From: Elusimicrobiota bacterium
Lineage (GTDB): Bacteria; CG03; SLGR01; JAGXOG01
Assembly (NCBI GenBank): GCA_027858455.1
Contig: JAQICQ010000029.1
Location: forward strand, 1 to 14,659
Length of the DNA stretch: 14,659 nucleotides
Reading direction: 5' to 3'
In this document: one piece after another, positions 6,138 through 13,442 of the stretch
Layout of the letters: each line of letters begins with the position of its first letter
Position numbering within the stretch: position 1 is the first letter of the stretch
Translations under genes and position numbers: made by a program
Notes under the pieces: model-generated
Told to the model about the DNA's origin: nothing
The model's database searches: none
Seen by the model: the letters and a program-made list of their open reading frames with translations, nothing else

Positions 6138-7354
6138 AAAGTGTTTCCCGGTTTCCAAAAATTATTACAGCCGCGCTGACTGCGGGGTTTATCTTTGTCC
6201 TGATTACGGCCTTTAGTCCGGTCAAAAGGGAAATTCTTTTAAAAAAAAGAATAAATATTCTTGTACTGGGCATCAGCAACAGAGACCATGTTAATCATGC
6301 CGAAGTTATTAAAGTTGTGAGTTTTGAGCCGGCAACAGGTTTTTTTGACATAATATCGGTGCCTAGGGATACAATGATTCCGGTGCCGTATTCAGTGACC
6401 TGGAAAAGAATACAGAAAGCCGATGAGATATATGCCCGTTATAAAAGAGAAATGGGCGATAACGGTAAGGTCTTTAAAAAGTTCAGCGCTAAGCTGGAAA
6501 GATTTATGGGAAATCGTCTGAATATCGGTTACTATGTTCAGATAAATTATAAAGCATTTACTGAAATAATTGACAGTCTAGGCGGAGTTGAAATAGATGT
6601 TGTCCGGCCTTTGGATTATGACGATAACGCACAGCAGCTGCATATACATATATCATCGGGTGTTAACCATTTTGACGGTGATGCGGCGCTTAAATATGTG
6701 AGATACAGGAATAAGATAACCGGAGATATAGGCCGTCTCGGGCGGCAGAGTAAGTTTATTGAAAAGATTATAAGAAAGATAAAATCACCGGCTGTAATAT
6801 TAAAGGGACCTAAAATTATAGGAGCGATAACCCAAAATATAGCTACAAATCTTATCTTTCCGGACATATTAACTTTTATCGATATTGCCCGGAGCGTTGA
6901 ATTTAAAAATATCAGAATTCAGCAGATTCCGGGGGAGCCGGAAATAAGATGGGCAAAGAGTTACTGGAATGTTGACCGTGAAGGCATGTCTGAAGTGCTG
7001 GATGTGGTAAATAATTCAAAGTATATAAATATGCCGGCTGCAAATATTGACAGGGAGAAAAGATTAATACAGCCTGTCATTGCCGAGGTGTGGAATGCAT
7101 CGGGTAAGAAGGGCTATGCCCGTCAGTTGACGGATTATTTAAGAAAAAGAAATGTGGATGTGGTGCGGTTTGGAAACTACGGGGTTTACAAGAGATATAC
7201 CCAGATTATTTCTCGTAACGGTGCGCTTAATCCCGCCCGGGAAGTAGCAAAAATAATCGGATGCAGAAATATAAAGACTGAATTGGATACAAGCAGAATG
7301 GTTGATGTTAATGTTGTTATAGGGAAGGATTTTAAACCATTATGGAAAGAATAA
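6134..7354 (+). CDS. LytR-CpsA-Psr (LCP) family membrane protein with LytR C-terminal domain
   Basis: LCP proteins attach undecaprenyl-phosphate-linked glycopolymers to the cell wall or envelope. This 406-residue protein has one N-terminal membrane segment (about 9-27), so most of it should lie outside the inner membrane. The LCP domain spans about 40-235: NILVLGI (41-47), SVPRDT (75-80), YKAFTEIIDSLGGVEIDV (139-156), the YVRYR motif (188-192) and DIGRLGRQSKF (198-208). A LytR_C domain follows (about 313-400, VIAEVWNASGKKGYARQL). The usual RSDT-like segment after the first strand reads NHAEVI here. No Shine-Dalgarno site precedes the ATG; the start is set by the in-frame third repeat copy, and translation may depend on reinitiation. 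It overlaps rsfS by 13 bp. The glycopolymer substrate cannot be told. Confidence 0.9.
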   Translation: MKSVSRFPKIITAALTAGFIFVLITAFSPVKREILLKKRINILVLGISNRDHVNHAEVIKVVSFEPATGFFDIISVPRDTMIPVPYSVTWKRIQKADEIYARYKREMGDNGKVFKKFSAKLERFMGNRLNIGYYVQINYKAFTEIIDSLGGVEIDVVRPLDYDDNAQQLHIHISSGVNHFDGDAALKYVRYRNKITGDIGRLGRQSKFIEKIIRKIKSPAVILKGPKIIGAITQNIATNLIFPDILTFIDIARSVEFKNIRIQQIPGEPEIRWAKSYWNVDREGMSEVLDVVNNSKYINMPAANIDREKRLIQPVIAEVWNASGKKGYARQLTDYLRKRNVDVVRFGNYGVYKRYTQIISRNGALNPAREVAKIIGCRNIKTELDTSRMVDVNVVIGKDFKPLWKE

Positions 7355-7689
7355 ATGACAGGCAGTTATCTAAAAATATTACAGGAGTTCTTGAGGATAA
7401 GAAGGGGTATGATATAGTAGCGTATAATGTTGCTCCTCTTACAACTTTTACCAATTATATAATAATATCTTCTTTTAATTCCCGGGCGCAGTTAAAGTCT
7501 GTAGTCAGGGAAATTAAAGGAGGTATTGACAGCAATCCGCGCCATGTAGAGGGAGACGGCGAATCCGGATGGATATTGCTTGATTTTGACGGAGTTATTG
7601 TAAATCTCTTTCTCGAGGATACAAGAAAATTTTACAGGCTGGAAAGATTATGGGGGAAAGCCGGAAAAATAGGGGAAAAAGATGTATGA
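7342..7689 (+). CDS. rsfS: Ribosomal silencing factor RsfS
   Basis: RsfS (Iojap/YbeB) binds ribosomal protein L14 and blocks subunit joining when nutrients are low. The protein is 115 residues, normal for the family. It carries DIVAYNVAPLTTFTNYIIISS (24-44), RHVEGDGESGWILLDFDGVIVNLF (67-90) and RKFYRLERLWGKA (95-107), all recognisable RsfS segments. The start lies inside the last codons of the LCP gene (13-bp overlap), with a GGAAGG-like site about 14 bases upstream, so coupling is likely. Its end overlaps argS by 8 bp. Confidence 0.94.
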   Translation: MERINDRQLSKNITGVLEDKKGYDIVAYNVAPLTTFTNYIIISSFNSRAQLKSVVREIKGGIDSNPRHVEGDGESGWILLDFDGVIVNLFLEDTRKFYRLERLWGKAGKIGEKDV

Positions 7690-9232
7690 AATAAAATTAA
7701 GAAACCGGTTAAGTGAACTTGCCGGCAATAAAGAGGTAAAGCTGGATACGCCGCCGGATAAGATACCGGGCGACCTTTCAACTAACGCCGCTATGGTCTA
7801 CGGACTGAATCCCCGGGATATAGCCGGCCGGTTAGAGGAACTGGATTATGTAGAATCCGCCGGGGTTGTGGGGCCGGGGTTTATTAATATAACCCTGACA
7901 AGTGAAATTAAAAACCGGGAGATTGCAGAGATAGTCAAAGCGCCGTCAGAATATGCAAAAGGAATAGCCCGCGGTGATATACTTTTTGAGATGGTAAGTT
8001 CAAATCCTACAGGCCCCCTGCACATAGGGCACGGCCGAGGCGCTGTTATAGGAGACGCGCTGGCCAGGATGTACGGCTGGCTGGGCTACAAAGTGCGCCG
8101 GGAATACTATGTAAACGATACCGGCCGCCAGATAACGCTGCTGGGTGAGAGTATTTATAATATAATGAACGGAGCAAAAGTTCCCGATGACGGATACAAG
8201 GGGGATTATATAAAAGATATAGCTGCCGGACTGGAAAGTTCGTTAAACAGGGAAGAATGCAAGAATAGAGCTTCGGAAATTATTCTTGACACTCATTTTG
8301 ATGTGCTTAAAGAGTTCGGGGTAAGCTATGATAATAAAGTTTACGAGACAGACCTTATAAACTCAGGTAAAGTAAACGAGGCAATAGAATTTCTAAAGAA
8401 AAAAGGTCTCACCTATAAAAAAGACGGTGCGCTCTGGTTTAAAACAAGTGTTTACGGGGATGACAGGGACAGGGTTCTTGTTAAAAAAGACGGGGAGTTT
8501 ACATATTTTGCTTCCGATTGTGCTTACCATAAAGATAAAGGCCGGAGACATAAAGAATTAATGAATATATGGGGGGCCGATCATCACGGCTATATTGCGC
8601 GGTTGGATGCTTTCTGGGAAGCAGCGGGTTTTAAAGGGAACAAAGGGAACAAGGGGGATAAAAAACTTAATATAGTACTCTACCAGTTAGTTAATCTTAA
8701 ACGGGCCGGTGAGCTGGTATCAATGTCTACCCGGGCCGGCGAATTTGTAACGCTTAAAGAAGTTATGGACGAAGTGGGCGTTGATGCGGCCAGATTTTTT
8801 CTGTTGATGAGAAATTCCGACACTCCGCTTGATTTTGATGTGGATCTTGCCAAGCAGGAAAACAAAAGCAACCCCGTATATTATGTGCAGTATTCTCATG
8901 CAAGGATATCGTCTGTCTTTAAAAAAGCAGGTGTGACTCCCGCGGATATTAACCCTGCCGATGCGCTTAACCTGGGTAAGGAAGAGGACATCCTTATAAA
9001 GGTAACCGCCCATTTTCCCTATATTTTAAGTAAATGCGTCCAGTTAAACGCGCCCCATCTTCTGACAGAATATCTCAGGGACGCTGCTGCGGCGTTTCAT
9101 AAATACTATGATACAGTAAAGATTGTGGGCAGCCGGAACCAGGCGGCGCGGCTTACACTGCTTTTGGCAGTAAAAGAGGTCATTAAAAACGGGCTTCATC
9201 TTGTGGGAGTCAGCGCCCCGGAAAAGATGTGA
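7682..9232 (+). CDS. argS: Arginyl-tRNA synthetase
   Basis: A class I aminoacyl-tRNA synthetase charging tRNA-Arg. At 516 residues it is on the short side (about 550-580 is common), mainly from a shortened N-terminal additional domain, which still has IPGDLSTNAAMV (28-39). The catalytic core shows VSSNPTGPLHIGHGRGA (105-121, the HIGH motif), YYVNDTGRQI (142-151), the IWGADHHGY motif (296-304) and SMSTRAGEFVTL (347-358) at the KMSKS position, where the first Lys is Ser. The anticodon-binding domain ends in GLHLVGVSAPEKM, the normal ArgS C-terminus. Residues 318-325 (KGNKGNKG) come from a 9-bp tandem repeat in the linker before QLVNL. AGGGG (7671-7675) is the ribosome binding site. Confidence 0.97.
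   Translation: MYEIKLRNRLSELAGNKEVKLDTPPDKIPGDLSTNAAMVYGLNPRDIAGRLEELDYVESAGVVGPGFINITLTSEIKNREIAEIVKAPSEYAKGIARGDILFEMVSSNPTGPLHIGHGRGAVIGDALARMYGWLGYKVRREYYVNDTGRQITLLGESIYNIMNGAKVPDDGYKGDYIKDIAAGLESSLNREECKNRASEIILDTHFDVLKEFGVSYDNKVYETDLINSGKVNEAIEFLKKKGLTYKKDGALWFKTSVYGDDRDRVLVKKDGEFTYFASDCAYHKDKGRRHKELMNIWGADHHGYIARLDAFWEAAGFKGNKGNKGDKKLNIVLYQLVNLKRAGELVSMSTRAGEFVTLKEVMDEVGVDAARFFLLMRNSDTPLDFDVDLAKQENKSNPVYYVQYSHARISSVFKKAGVTPADINPADALNLGKEEDILIKVTAHFPYILSKCVQLNAPHLLTEYLRDAAAAFHKYYDTVKIVGSRNQAARLTLLLAVKEVIKNGLHLVGVSAPEKM
8633..8659 (+). repeat. 9-bp tandem repeat in argS
   Basis: AAAGGGAAC occurs twice exactly (8633-8641, 8642-8650), followed by a degenerate third copy (8651-8659). It encodes the in-frame KGNKGNKGD tract in a linker of ArgS. 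Confidence 0.85.
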
Positions 9233-9233
9233 T

Positions 9234-9887
9234 ATGAAGATAAGATGGTACGGGCAGGCAAATATTCTTATAGAGTCCTCAGGCGGGATTAAGATTCAGT
9301 GTGACCCTTATGACGATACTCTGGGGTACAGAATCCCTGATTTTAAGCCGGATATAGTCACTGTGTCGCATAACCATTTTGACCATAACGGAGTGGAGTT
9401 TACCAAAGGGGACCCTGAAACAGTAAGAGAGCCGGGAGATTTTAATATAAAAGGTATAGATATAAAAGGAGTGGAACTTTTCCATGATAATACCGGAGGA
9501 AGAAAGCGCGGCAAAAATATAGTATATAAACTCCGTATAGATAATATGGATTTTATACATATGGGTGATATAGGCCATGTCTTAAGTACTGAAATCGCGC
9601 GCCGGTTAAAGCCGTGCGACATAGTTGCCGTGCCGGTGGGAGGGCGTTATACGGTTGGAGGAAAAGAGGCGGCCGATATTGTCCGGAGCCTTGCGCCTTC
9701 AGTTGTTATACCTATACACTATGATACTCCTTCAAACAGGCTTGGCTTAAATGGCGCCGATCAATTTCTCAAAGAGTTTATGGAAATAAGGCGAAGCCGT
9801 TTTTGGCAGGGGGCCAGGAAAGACCTTAAAAAAGAAGTTGCAGTTGAAGTATTGATGGCATTGGGGGAATTTAATAATGATAAATAA
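9234..9887 (+). CDS. Metallo-beta-lactamase-fold hydrolase (UlaG/UPF0173-like)
   Basis: A 217-residue cytoplasmic MBL-fold protein. Metal ligands are visible as SHNHFDH (45-51, the HxHxDH motif), GDIGH (111-115) and PIHYDT (160-165). It resembles UPF0173/UlaG-type (Lactamase_B_3) proteins, which share this short form, but the substrate cannot be inferred. The start is the ATG at 9234, two bases after the argS stop, because MKIRWYGQANILIES begins the fold; an in-frame TTG at 9201 would add 11 unlikely residues. The end overlaps the GGDEF gene by 11 bp, so the two are probably made together. Confidence 0.88.
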   Translation: MKIRWYGQANILIESSGGIKIQCDPYDDTLGYRIPDFKPDIVTVSHNHFDHNGVEFTKGDPETVREPGDFNIKGIDIKGVELFHDNTGGRKRGKNIVYKLRIDNMDFIHMGDIGHVLSTEIARRLKPCDIVAVPVGGRYTVGGKEAADIVRSLAPSVVIPIHYDTPSNRLGLNGADQFLKEFMEIRRSRFWQGARKDLKKEVAVEVLMALGEFNNDK

Positions 9888-10785
9888 CAGGTTTAATTCG
9901 GACAGAGATTTACAGAGTATTAATAAACAGCTGGCAGAATTAAAGTCCGAGATAGATTATCTCAGGCAGGAACGATATAAAATACTCGGCGAAGAAAAAG
10001 AAAGGTTCAGCCGGACTATAGAGATAGAAATAAGAAAACTAACTAAGCATGTTGAAACCTCAATGAAAGAGTTGTCAAAACAGACTTCGCTTCAGATAAA
10101 CAGGCTCTATGACGAAGGCAAAAAAGTTGGGCAGAAGATAGATGAAATATCCGAAGAAAAGGCAGTAAAAAAAGCAGCCAGTACATTGAAAATTATGGGC
10201 AAACAGGCTGAACGGCAACTTGCCGGTAATGTAAAAGAGCAGATAGACAAAGAGACCCTAAAGCTGAAAGGCGGCATTGAAGAAGCCGAACAGAGAGCCA
10301 TAAGGGACGAGTTGACCCAGGTATTTAACAGGAGATATTTTATTCCCAAGATAAAAAAAGAATTAAGAATAGCAAAAACAGTGGATGAAAAAGTGGCGAT
10401 GATTATTATGGATATAGATAATTTCAAAAATATTAATGATACTTACGGCCATCCCGCAGGTGACAGCGTTCTTACTGAAATAGCCGATATATTAAGGGAA
10501 AACAAAAGAGAGGATGATACCCTCGTCAGATACGGCGGCGAAGAGTTTGTTGTTATATTTCCCGGCATGAATAAAGAAGCTTCATATAAGGCAGCCGAAA
10601 GAATACGAAAAGCGGTAAACGAGCATCTTTTTTACTGGGAGGGCGAAAGTTTTAATGTTTCTCTGTCTATAGGAGGCGCTGTATTCCCAAAAGACGCTCA
10701 AAACTACAGTGATCTACTTCAGAAAGCTGACAAGAAACTTCTCAATGCAAAAGAAACCGGCAAGAATAAGACTATCTTTGTTTGA
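9877..10785 (+). CDS. Soluble diguanylate cyclase with N-terminal coiled coil and GGDEF domain
   Basis: Predicted to make cyclic di-GMP from two GTP. It is 302 residues, with no membrane segment or signal peptide. Residues about 10-140 are highly charged and helical with coiled-coil character (Lys/Glu-rich, with regularly spaced Leu and Ile) and contain no recognised sensor domain. The GGDEF domain covers about 140-300: RDELTQVFNRRYF (143-155), MDIDNFKNINDTYGHPAGD (178-196), the active-site GGEEF (220-224) and LSIGGAVFP (263-271). An inhibitory I-site REDD (RxxD, 211-214) lies five residues before GGEEF, so product feedback is likely. GGGGGA (9863-9868) is the ribosome binding site. It is the last gene of the long operon. 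Confidence 0.93.
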   Translation: MINNRFNSDRDLQSINKQLAELKSEIDYLRQERYKILGEEKERFSRTIEIEIRKLTKHVETSMKELSKQTSLQINRLYDEGKKVGQKIDEISEEKAVKKAASTLKIMGKQAERQLAGNVKEQIDKETLKLKGGIEEAEQRAIRDELTQVFNRRYFIPKIKKELRIAKTVDEKVAMIIMDIDNFKNINDTYGHPAGDSVLTEIADILRENKREDDTLVRYGGEEFVVIFPGMNKEASYKAAERIRKAVNEHLFYWEGESFNVSLSIGGAVFPKDAQNYSDLLQKADKKLLNAKETGKNKTIFV

Positions 10786-10810
10786 AATATAGAATAAATT
10801 ATGGTATTTT
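10782..10810 (+). promoter_or_regulatory. Possible promoter for the aminotransferase-hom-thrC operon
   Basis: TTGAAA (10782-10787), a 17-bp spacer and TATTTT (10805-10810) lie at the start of a 132-bp AT-rich gap. The match is moderate and the whole region is AT-rich, so chance similarity is likely enough to keep confidence low. The leader would be about 100 bases. Confidence 0.3.
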
Positions 10811-10856
10811 ATATAGATTAAATTAAATAAATGTAAATAAATAATATATTAGGCAG

Positions 10857-10885
10857 TTAAAGTTTCCGGCAAGCGGATTTTTTTT
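10857..10885 (+). terminator. Weak terminator-like hairpin in the leader of the aminotransferase operon
   Basis: TCCG (10865-10868) pairs with CGGA (10874-10877) around a 5-base loop and is followed directly by T8 (10878-10885). Outer TTAAA/TTTAA pairing may extend it. With a 4-bp GC core it is weak, but it could end the GGDEF transcript or attenuate the next operon. Confidence 0.3.
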
Positions 10886-10917
10886 AAAAGGAGTATTTAA
10901 AAAAACAGGTCAGAAAA

Positions 10918-12126
10918 ATGAAAAAGAAAATCAATATTGAACCGTCAAGAAAATTAAAAGAGCTTCCGCCGTATCTGTTCGGCGCAATAGATGTGCTTAA
11001 AAGAGAAGCTCGTAATAAAAATTTAGACGTTATAGATTTAGGCATGGGCAATCCCGATATAGAAACTCCTGCCCATGTGGTGGAAAGGCTCTGCGACACG
11101 GTAAAAAACCATCCTAAAACACACAGGTATCCGCAGGCAAAGGGTATGCCGAAATTTCGCAGGGCGGTAGCCGCGTGGTATAAAAGAAAATTTAATGTTG
11201 ATCTTAATCCGGAAAACGAGGTACTGGCCCTTGTCGGGTCAAAGGAGGGGGTGGCCCATGTCTGTATGGCTTATCTTGACCCGGGCGATATAGCCCTGGT
11301 AACTAATCCTTGTTATCCGGTGCACAGAAACGGTATAATTCTTGCCGGCGGCCGGCCCTACGACTTGCCGATATCCGAAGAGAACAGTTATATACCGGAT
11401 TTAAAAAAGATTCCGGCGGAAGTTGCTTCTAAAGCTAAGATAATGTTTATAAATTATCCCAACAATCCCACAGCAGCGGTTTTAGAAGATACAAAGTTTT
11501 TTGAAGAAGTCGTTGAATTCGCCCGGAAATATAATATTGTCGTATGCCAGGATTTTGCTTATTCGGAAATTACCTATGACGGGTATAAGGCTCCTTCTTT
11601 TATGGAGGTTGAAGGAGCAAAGGATGTGGGCATGGAATTCCACTCCTTTTCAAAAACTTACAATATGGCCGGCTGGCGCGTCGGATACTGCGTCGGAGGC
11701 AAGAAGTTAATTAAACCGCTGGAAAAGATGAAATCTTATCTTGATTACGGTGTTTTTACGGCAATCCAGCTTTCGGGGATTAAAGCTCTGGAAGGGTCAC
11801 AGCAATGTGTAAAAGATACGGTCAAGGAATACCGCCGCCGGCAGAAAAAATTGGTGAGCGGGCTGAATAAAATAGGGTGGAAGGCAAAATTGCCTAAAGC
11901 AACTATGTATCTCTGGATGGAGCTTCCGGAAAATTTCAGGGGACTGAATTCTCTTGAATTTGCCGAGCTCCTTATAGAAAAGACCGGTATCGCGGTAGCC
12001 CCGGGCATAGGTTTCGGTTCTTACGGCGAAGGATTTGTCCGCATGGCTGTCGTTACGCATTATCAGCGGTTTCATGACGCACTGATCAGATTAAAAGAAT
12101 TTTTAAAGGAGGGGCCCCCGAAATGA
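10918..12126 (+). CDS. alaC: Class I/II PLP aminotransferase, AlaC-type (alanine or diaminopimelate transaminase family)
   Basis: A 402-residue fold-type I aminotransferase that closely follows E. coli AlaC (glutamate-pyruvate aminotransferase) in remembered sequence: LPPYLF (16-21), MGNPDIETPAHVVE (43-56), VGSKEGVAHV (106-115), YPNNPTAAVLE (180-190), QDFAYSEITYDGYKAPS (211-227) and MYLWMELPE (330-338). Key residues are the PLP lysine Lys246 in SFSKTYNMAGWRVGY, Asn183/Pro184 of NNPT, and the carboxylate-binding Arg375 in FVRMAVV. Related enzymes are also annotated as LL-diaminopimelate aminotransferase (DapL), and the sequence alone does not separate these. The ATG has only a weak AGGT nearby; a strong AAAAGGAG (10886-10893) is 24 bases upstream, too far to serve it. 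The end overlaps hom by ATGA. Confidence 0.88.
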   Translation: MKKKINIEPSRKLKELPPYLFGAIDVLKREARNKNLDVIDLGMGNPDIETPAHVVERLCDTVKNHPKTHRYPQAKGMPKFRRAVAAWYKRKFNVDLNPENEVLALVGSKEGVAHVCMAYLDPGDIALVTNPCYPVHRNGIILAGGRPYDLPISEENSYIPDLKKIPAEVASKAKIMFINYPNNPTAAVLEDTKFFEEVVEFARKYNIVVCQDFAYSEITYDGYKAPSFMEVEGAKDVGMEFHSFSKTYNMAGWRVGYCVGGKKLIKPLEKMKSYLDYGVFTAIQLSGIKALEGSQQCVKDTVKEYRRRQKKLVSGLNKIGWKAKLPKATMYLWMELPENFRGLNSLEFAELLIEKTGIAVAPGIGFGSYGEGFVRMAVVTHYQRFHDALIRLKEFLKEGPPK

Positions 12127-13442
12127 GCTCTGTAAATATAGGTATTATCGGTCTGGGTACAGTCGGGGGAGGGACCTATGAAATTTTAAAAGAAAGAGCT
12201 GACGTTATATCTAAGCTTGTGGGCGGGCAGGTCAGGATAAAGAGAGTCTGCGATAGGAGAGAGAAGATAAAAGACGAGCTGGGTATAGATGAAGGTATAT
12301 TTACTCAGAATTACGAGGATATAATTAATGACCCCGAAATATCCCTGGTAGTGGTATTAACCGGGAATAAAGATATCGCTTACGATATAATAATAGAATC
12401 TTTTAAGAAATCAAAACACGTAGTTACGGCAAATAAAGCTCTCCTTGCCCTTAGGTGGAAAGAAATTTTTAATGCAGCGAGAGAAAATAATTCCCATATA
12501 TATTTTGAAGCAAGCGCCGCCAGCGGTGTGCCTCTTATACAGGGGATAAACGAGGGTCTTGCGGCAAATAAAATAAAAAGCATCAAGGGCATATTAAACG
12601 GGACCACAAATTATATACTGACTAAAATGAGCCGGGATTTCTCAACACTTAGGGAGGCCACCGAGTCTGCCGTTAAAGCCGGATTCGCAGAGCCGGATTC
12701 AACAGCTGATATAGAAGGTTACGATGCAGCTTATAAAATTTGCGTACTGGCCAATATTATATTTGCCCGGCCCGTGGATTTCAAGGATGTCTATGTTGAG
12801 GGCATAAATAATATAGATATAGCCGATATAAAATATGCGCGCGAGATGTTTAATCTTGAGTTAAAATTATTGGCGGTAGTTAAAAAAAATAAAGAGAAAG
12901 TTGAAATAAGGGTGCACCCTGCTCTTCTTGCAAAAGACGATATGCTTTCCGGGGTGAATTATGAGAACAACGGAGTTCTTGTAGACGGGAATTACTCCGG
13001 GCCTGTTATGTTTTACGGCAAAGGAGCGGGTAGATTCCCCGCTGCCTCGGCAGTAGTAAGTGATATAATATATCTGGCCCAAAAGATAAATTACAATATT
13101 GCCGGCAGGATTCCTTACGTCAATACAGATACTTCGGGGGTTATGCCGGTTGAGAATATGGATAATCTTCAGTTTCAGTATTATATAAGGGTTACTGCTA
13201 AAGACTGTCCGGGTGTCCTTTCAAAAATATCGGGTATTCTTGGTGATAACGGGGTCTCAATTGCATCCTGTTTTCAGAAAGGCCACGGCCGCGACCTTCA
13301 GGTTCCGATACTTATGGTAACCCATTTTGCAAAAGAAGGCAGCTTAAAGGCAGCGCTGAAAGAGATTGATGCGCTTGATATTATAAAAGCCGAGAGTATC
13401 TACTTGCGTATAGAAAGTGAAAAAAAGGAAGAGATAAGTTGA
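12123..13442 (+). CDS. hom: Homoserine dehydrogenase with C-terminal ACT domain
   Basis: Reduces aspartate semialdehyde to homoserine with NAD(P)H, a step on the way to threonine and methionine. It is monofunctional (439 residues), with no fused aspartokinase. The Rossmann domain has GIIGLGTVGGG (7-17). The catalytic part shows TANKALLA (102-109), EASAASGVPLI (129-139), ILNGTTNYIL (157-166), and EGYDAAYKICVLA (198-210) with catalytic Lys205. The C-terminal ACT domain (about 352-430, YYIRVTAKDCPGVLSKISGI) suggests allosteric control, commonly by threonine. A full AAAGGAGG (12105-12112) precedes the ATG, which overlaps the aminotransferase stop. The stop overlaps the thrC ATG by one base. Confidence 0.97.
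   Translation: MSSVNIGIIGLGTVGGGTYEILKERADVISKLVGGQVRIKRVCDRREKIKDELGIDEGIFTQNYEDIINDPEISLVVVLTGNKDIAYDIIIESFKKSKHVVTANKALLALRWKEIFNAARENNSHIYFEASAASGVPLIQGINEGLAANKIKSIKGILNGTTNYILTKMSRDFSTLREATESAVKAGFAEPDSTADIEGYDAAYKICVLANIIFARPVDFKDVYVEGINNIDIADIKYAREMFNLELKLLAVVKKNKEKVEIRVHPALLAKDDMLSGVNYENNGVLVDGNYSGPVMFYGKGAGRFPAASAVVSDIIYLAQKINYNIAGRIPYVNTDTSGVMPVENMDNLQFQYYIRVTAKDCPGVLSKISGILGDNGVSIASCFQKGHGRDLQVPILMVTHFAKEGSLKAALKEIDALDIIKAESIYLRIESEKKEEIS

Larger units (their letters stand above)
6100..6150 (+). repeat. Three tandem 17-bp repeats spanning the LCP start codon
   Basis: Copies lie at 6100-6116, 6117-6133 and 6134-6150, with consensus ATGAAAAGTATTTCCCG and one or two changes per copy. 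Each copy starts with ATG, and the period of 17 puts the three ATGs in three different frames. The third ATG starts the LCP gene. The array begins three bases after the nadD stop. Confidence 0.95.

Noticed and set aside
9201..9236. TTG start for the MBL gene 33 bases upstream of the ATG
   Set aside because: It would overlap the conserved argS C-terminus and add 11 residues before the natural start of the fold.
10787..10816. AT-only inverted repeat after the GGDEF gene
   Set aside because: All A/T pairs with a 10-base loop and no T tail; expected by chance in such AT-rich sequence.
11501..11710. 69-codon + strand ORF inside the aminotransferase gene
   Set aside because: Out-of-frame shadow; the aminotransferase reading covers it with conserved motifs, including the PLP lysine.
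12111..12119. GGGGCCCCC palindrome next to the hom ribosome binding site
   Set aside because: Short and partly within the coding end of the aminotransferase gene (Gly-Pro-Pro codons); no further evidence for a regulatory role.
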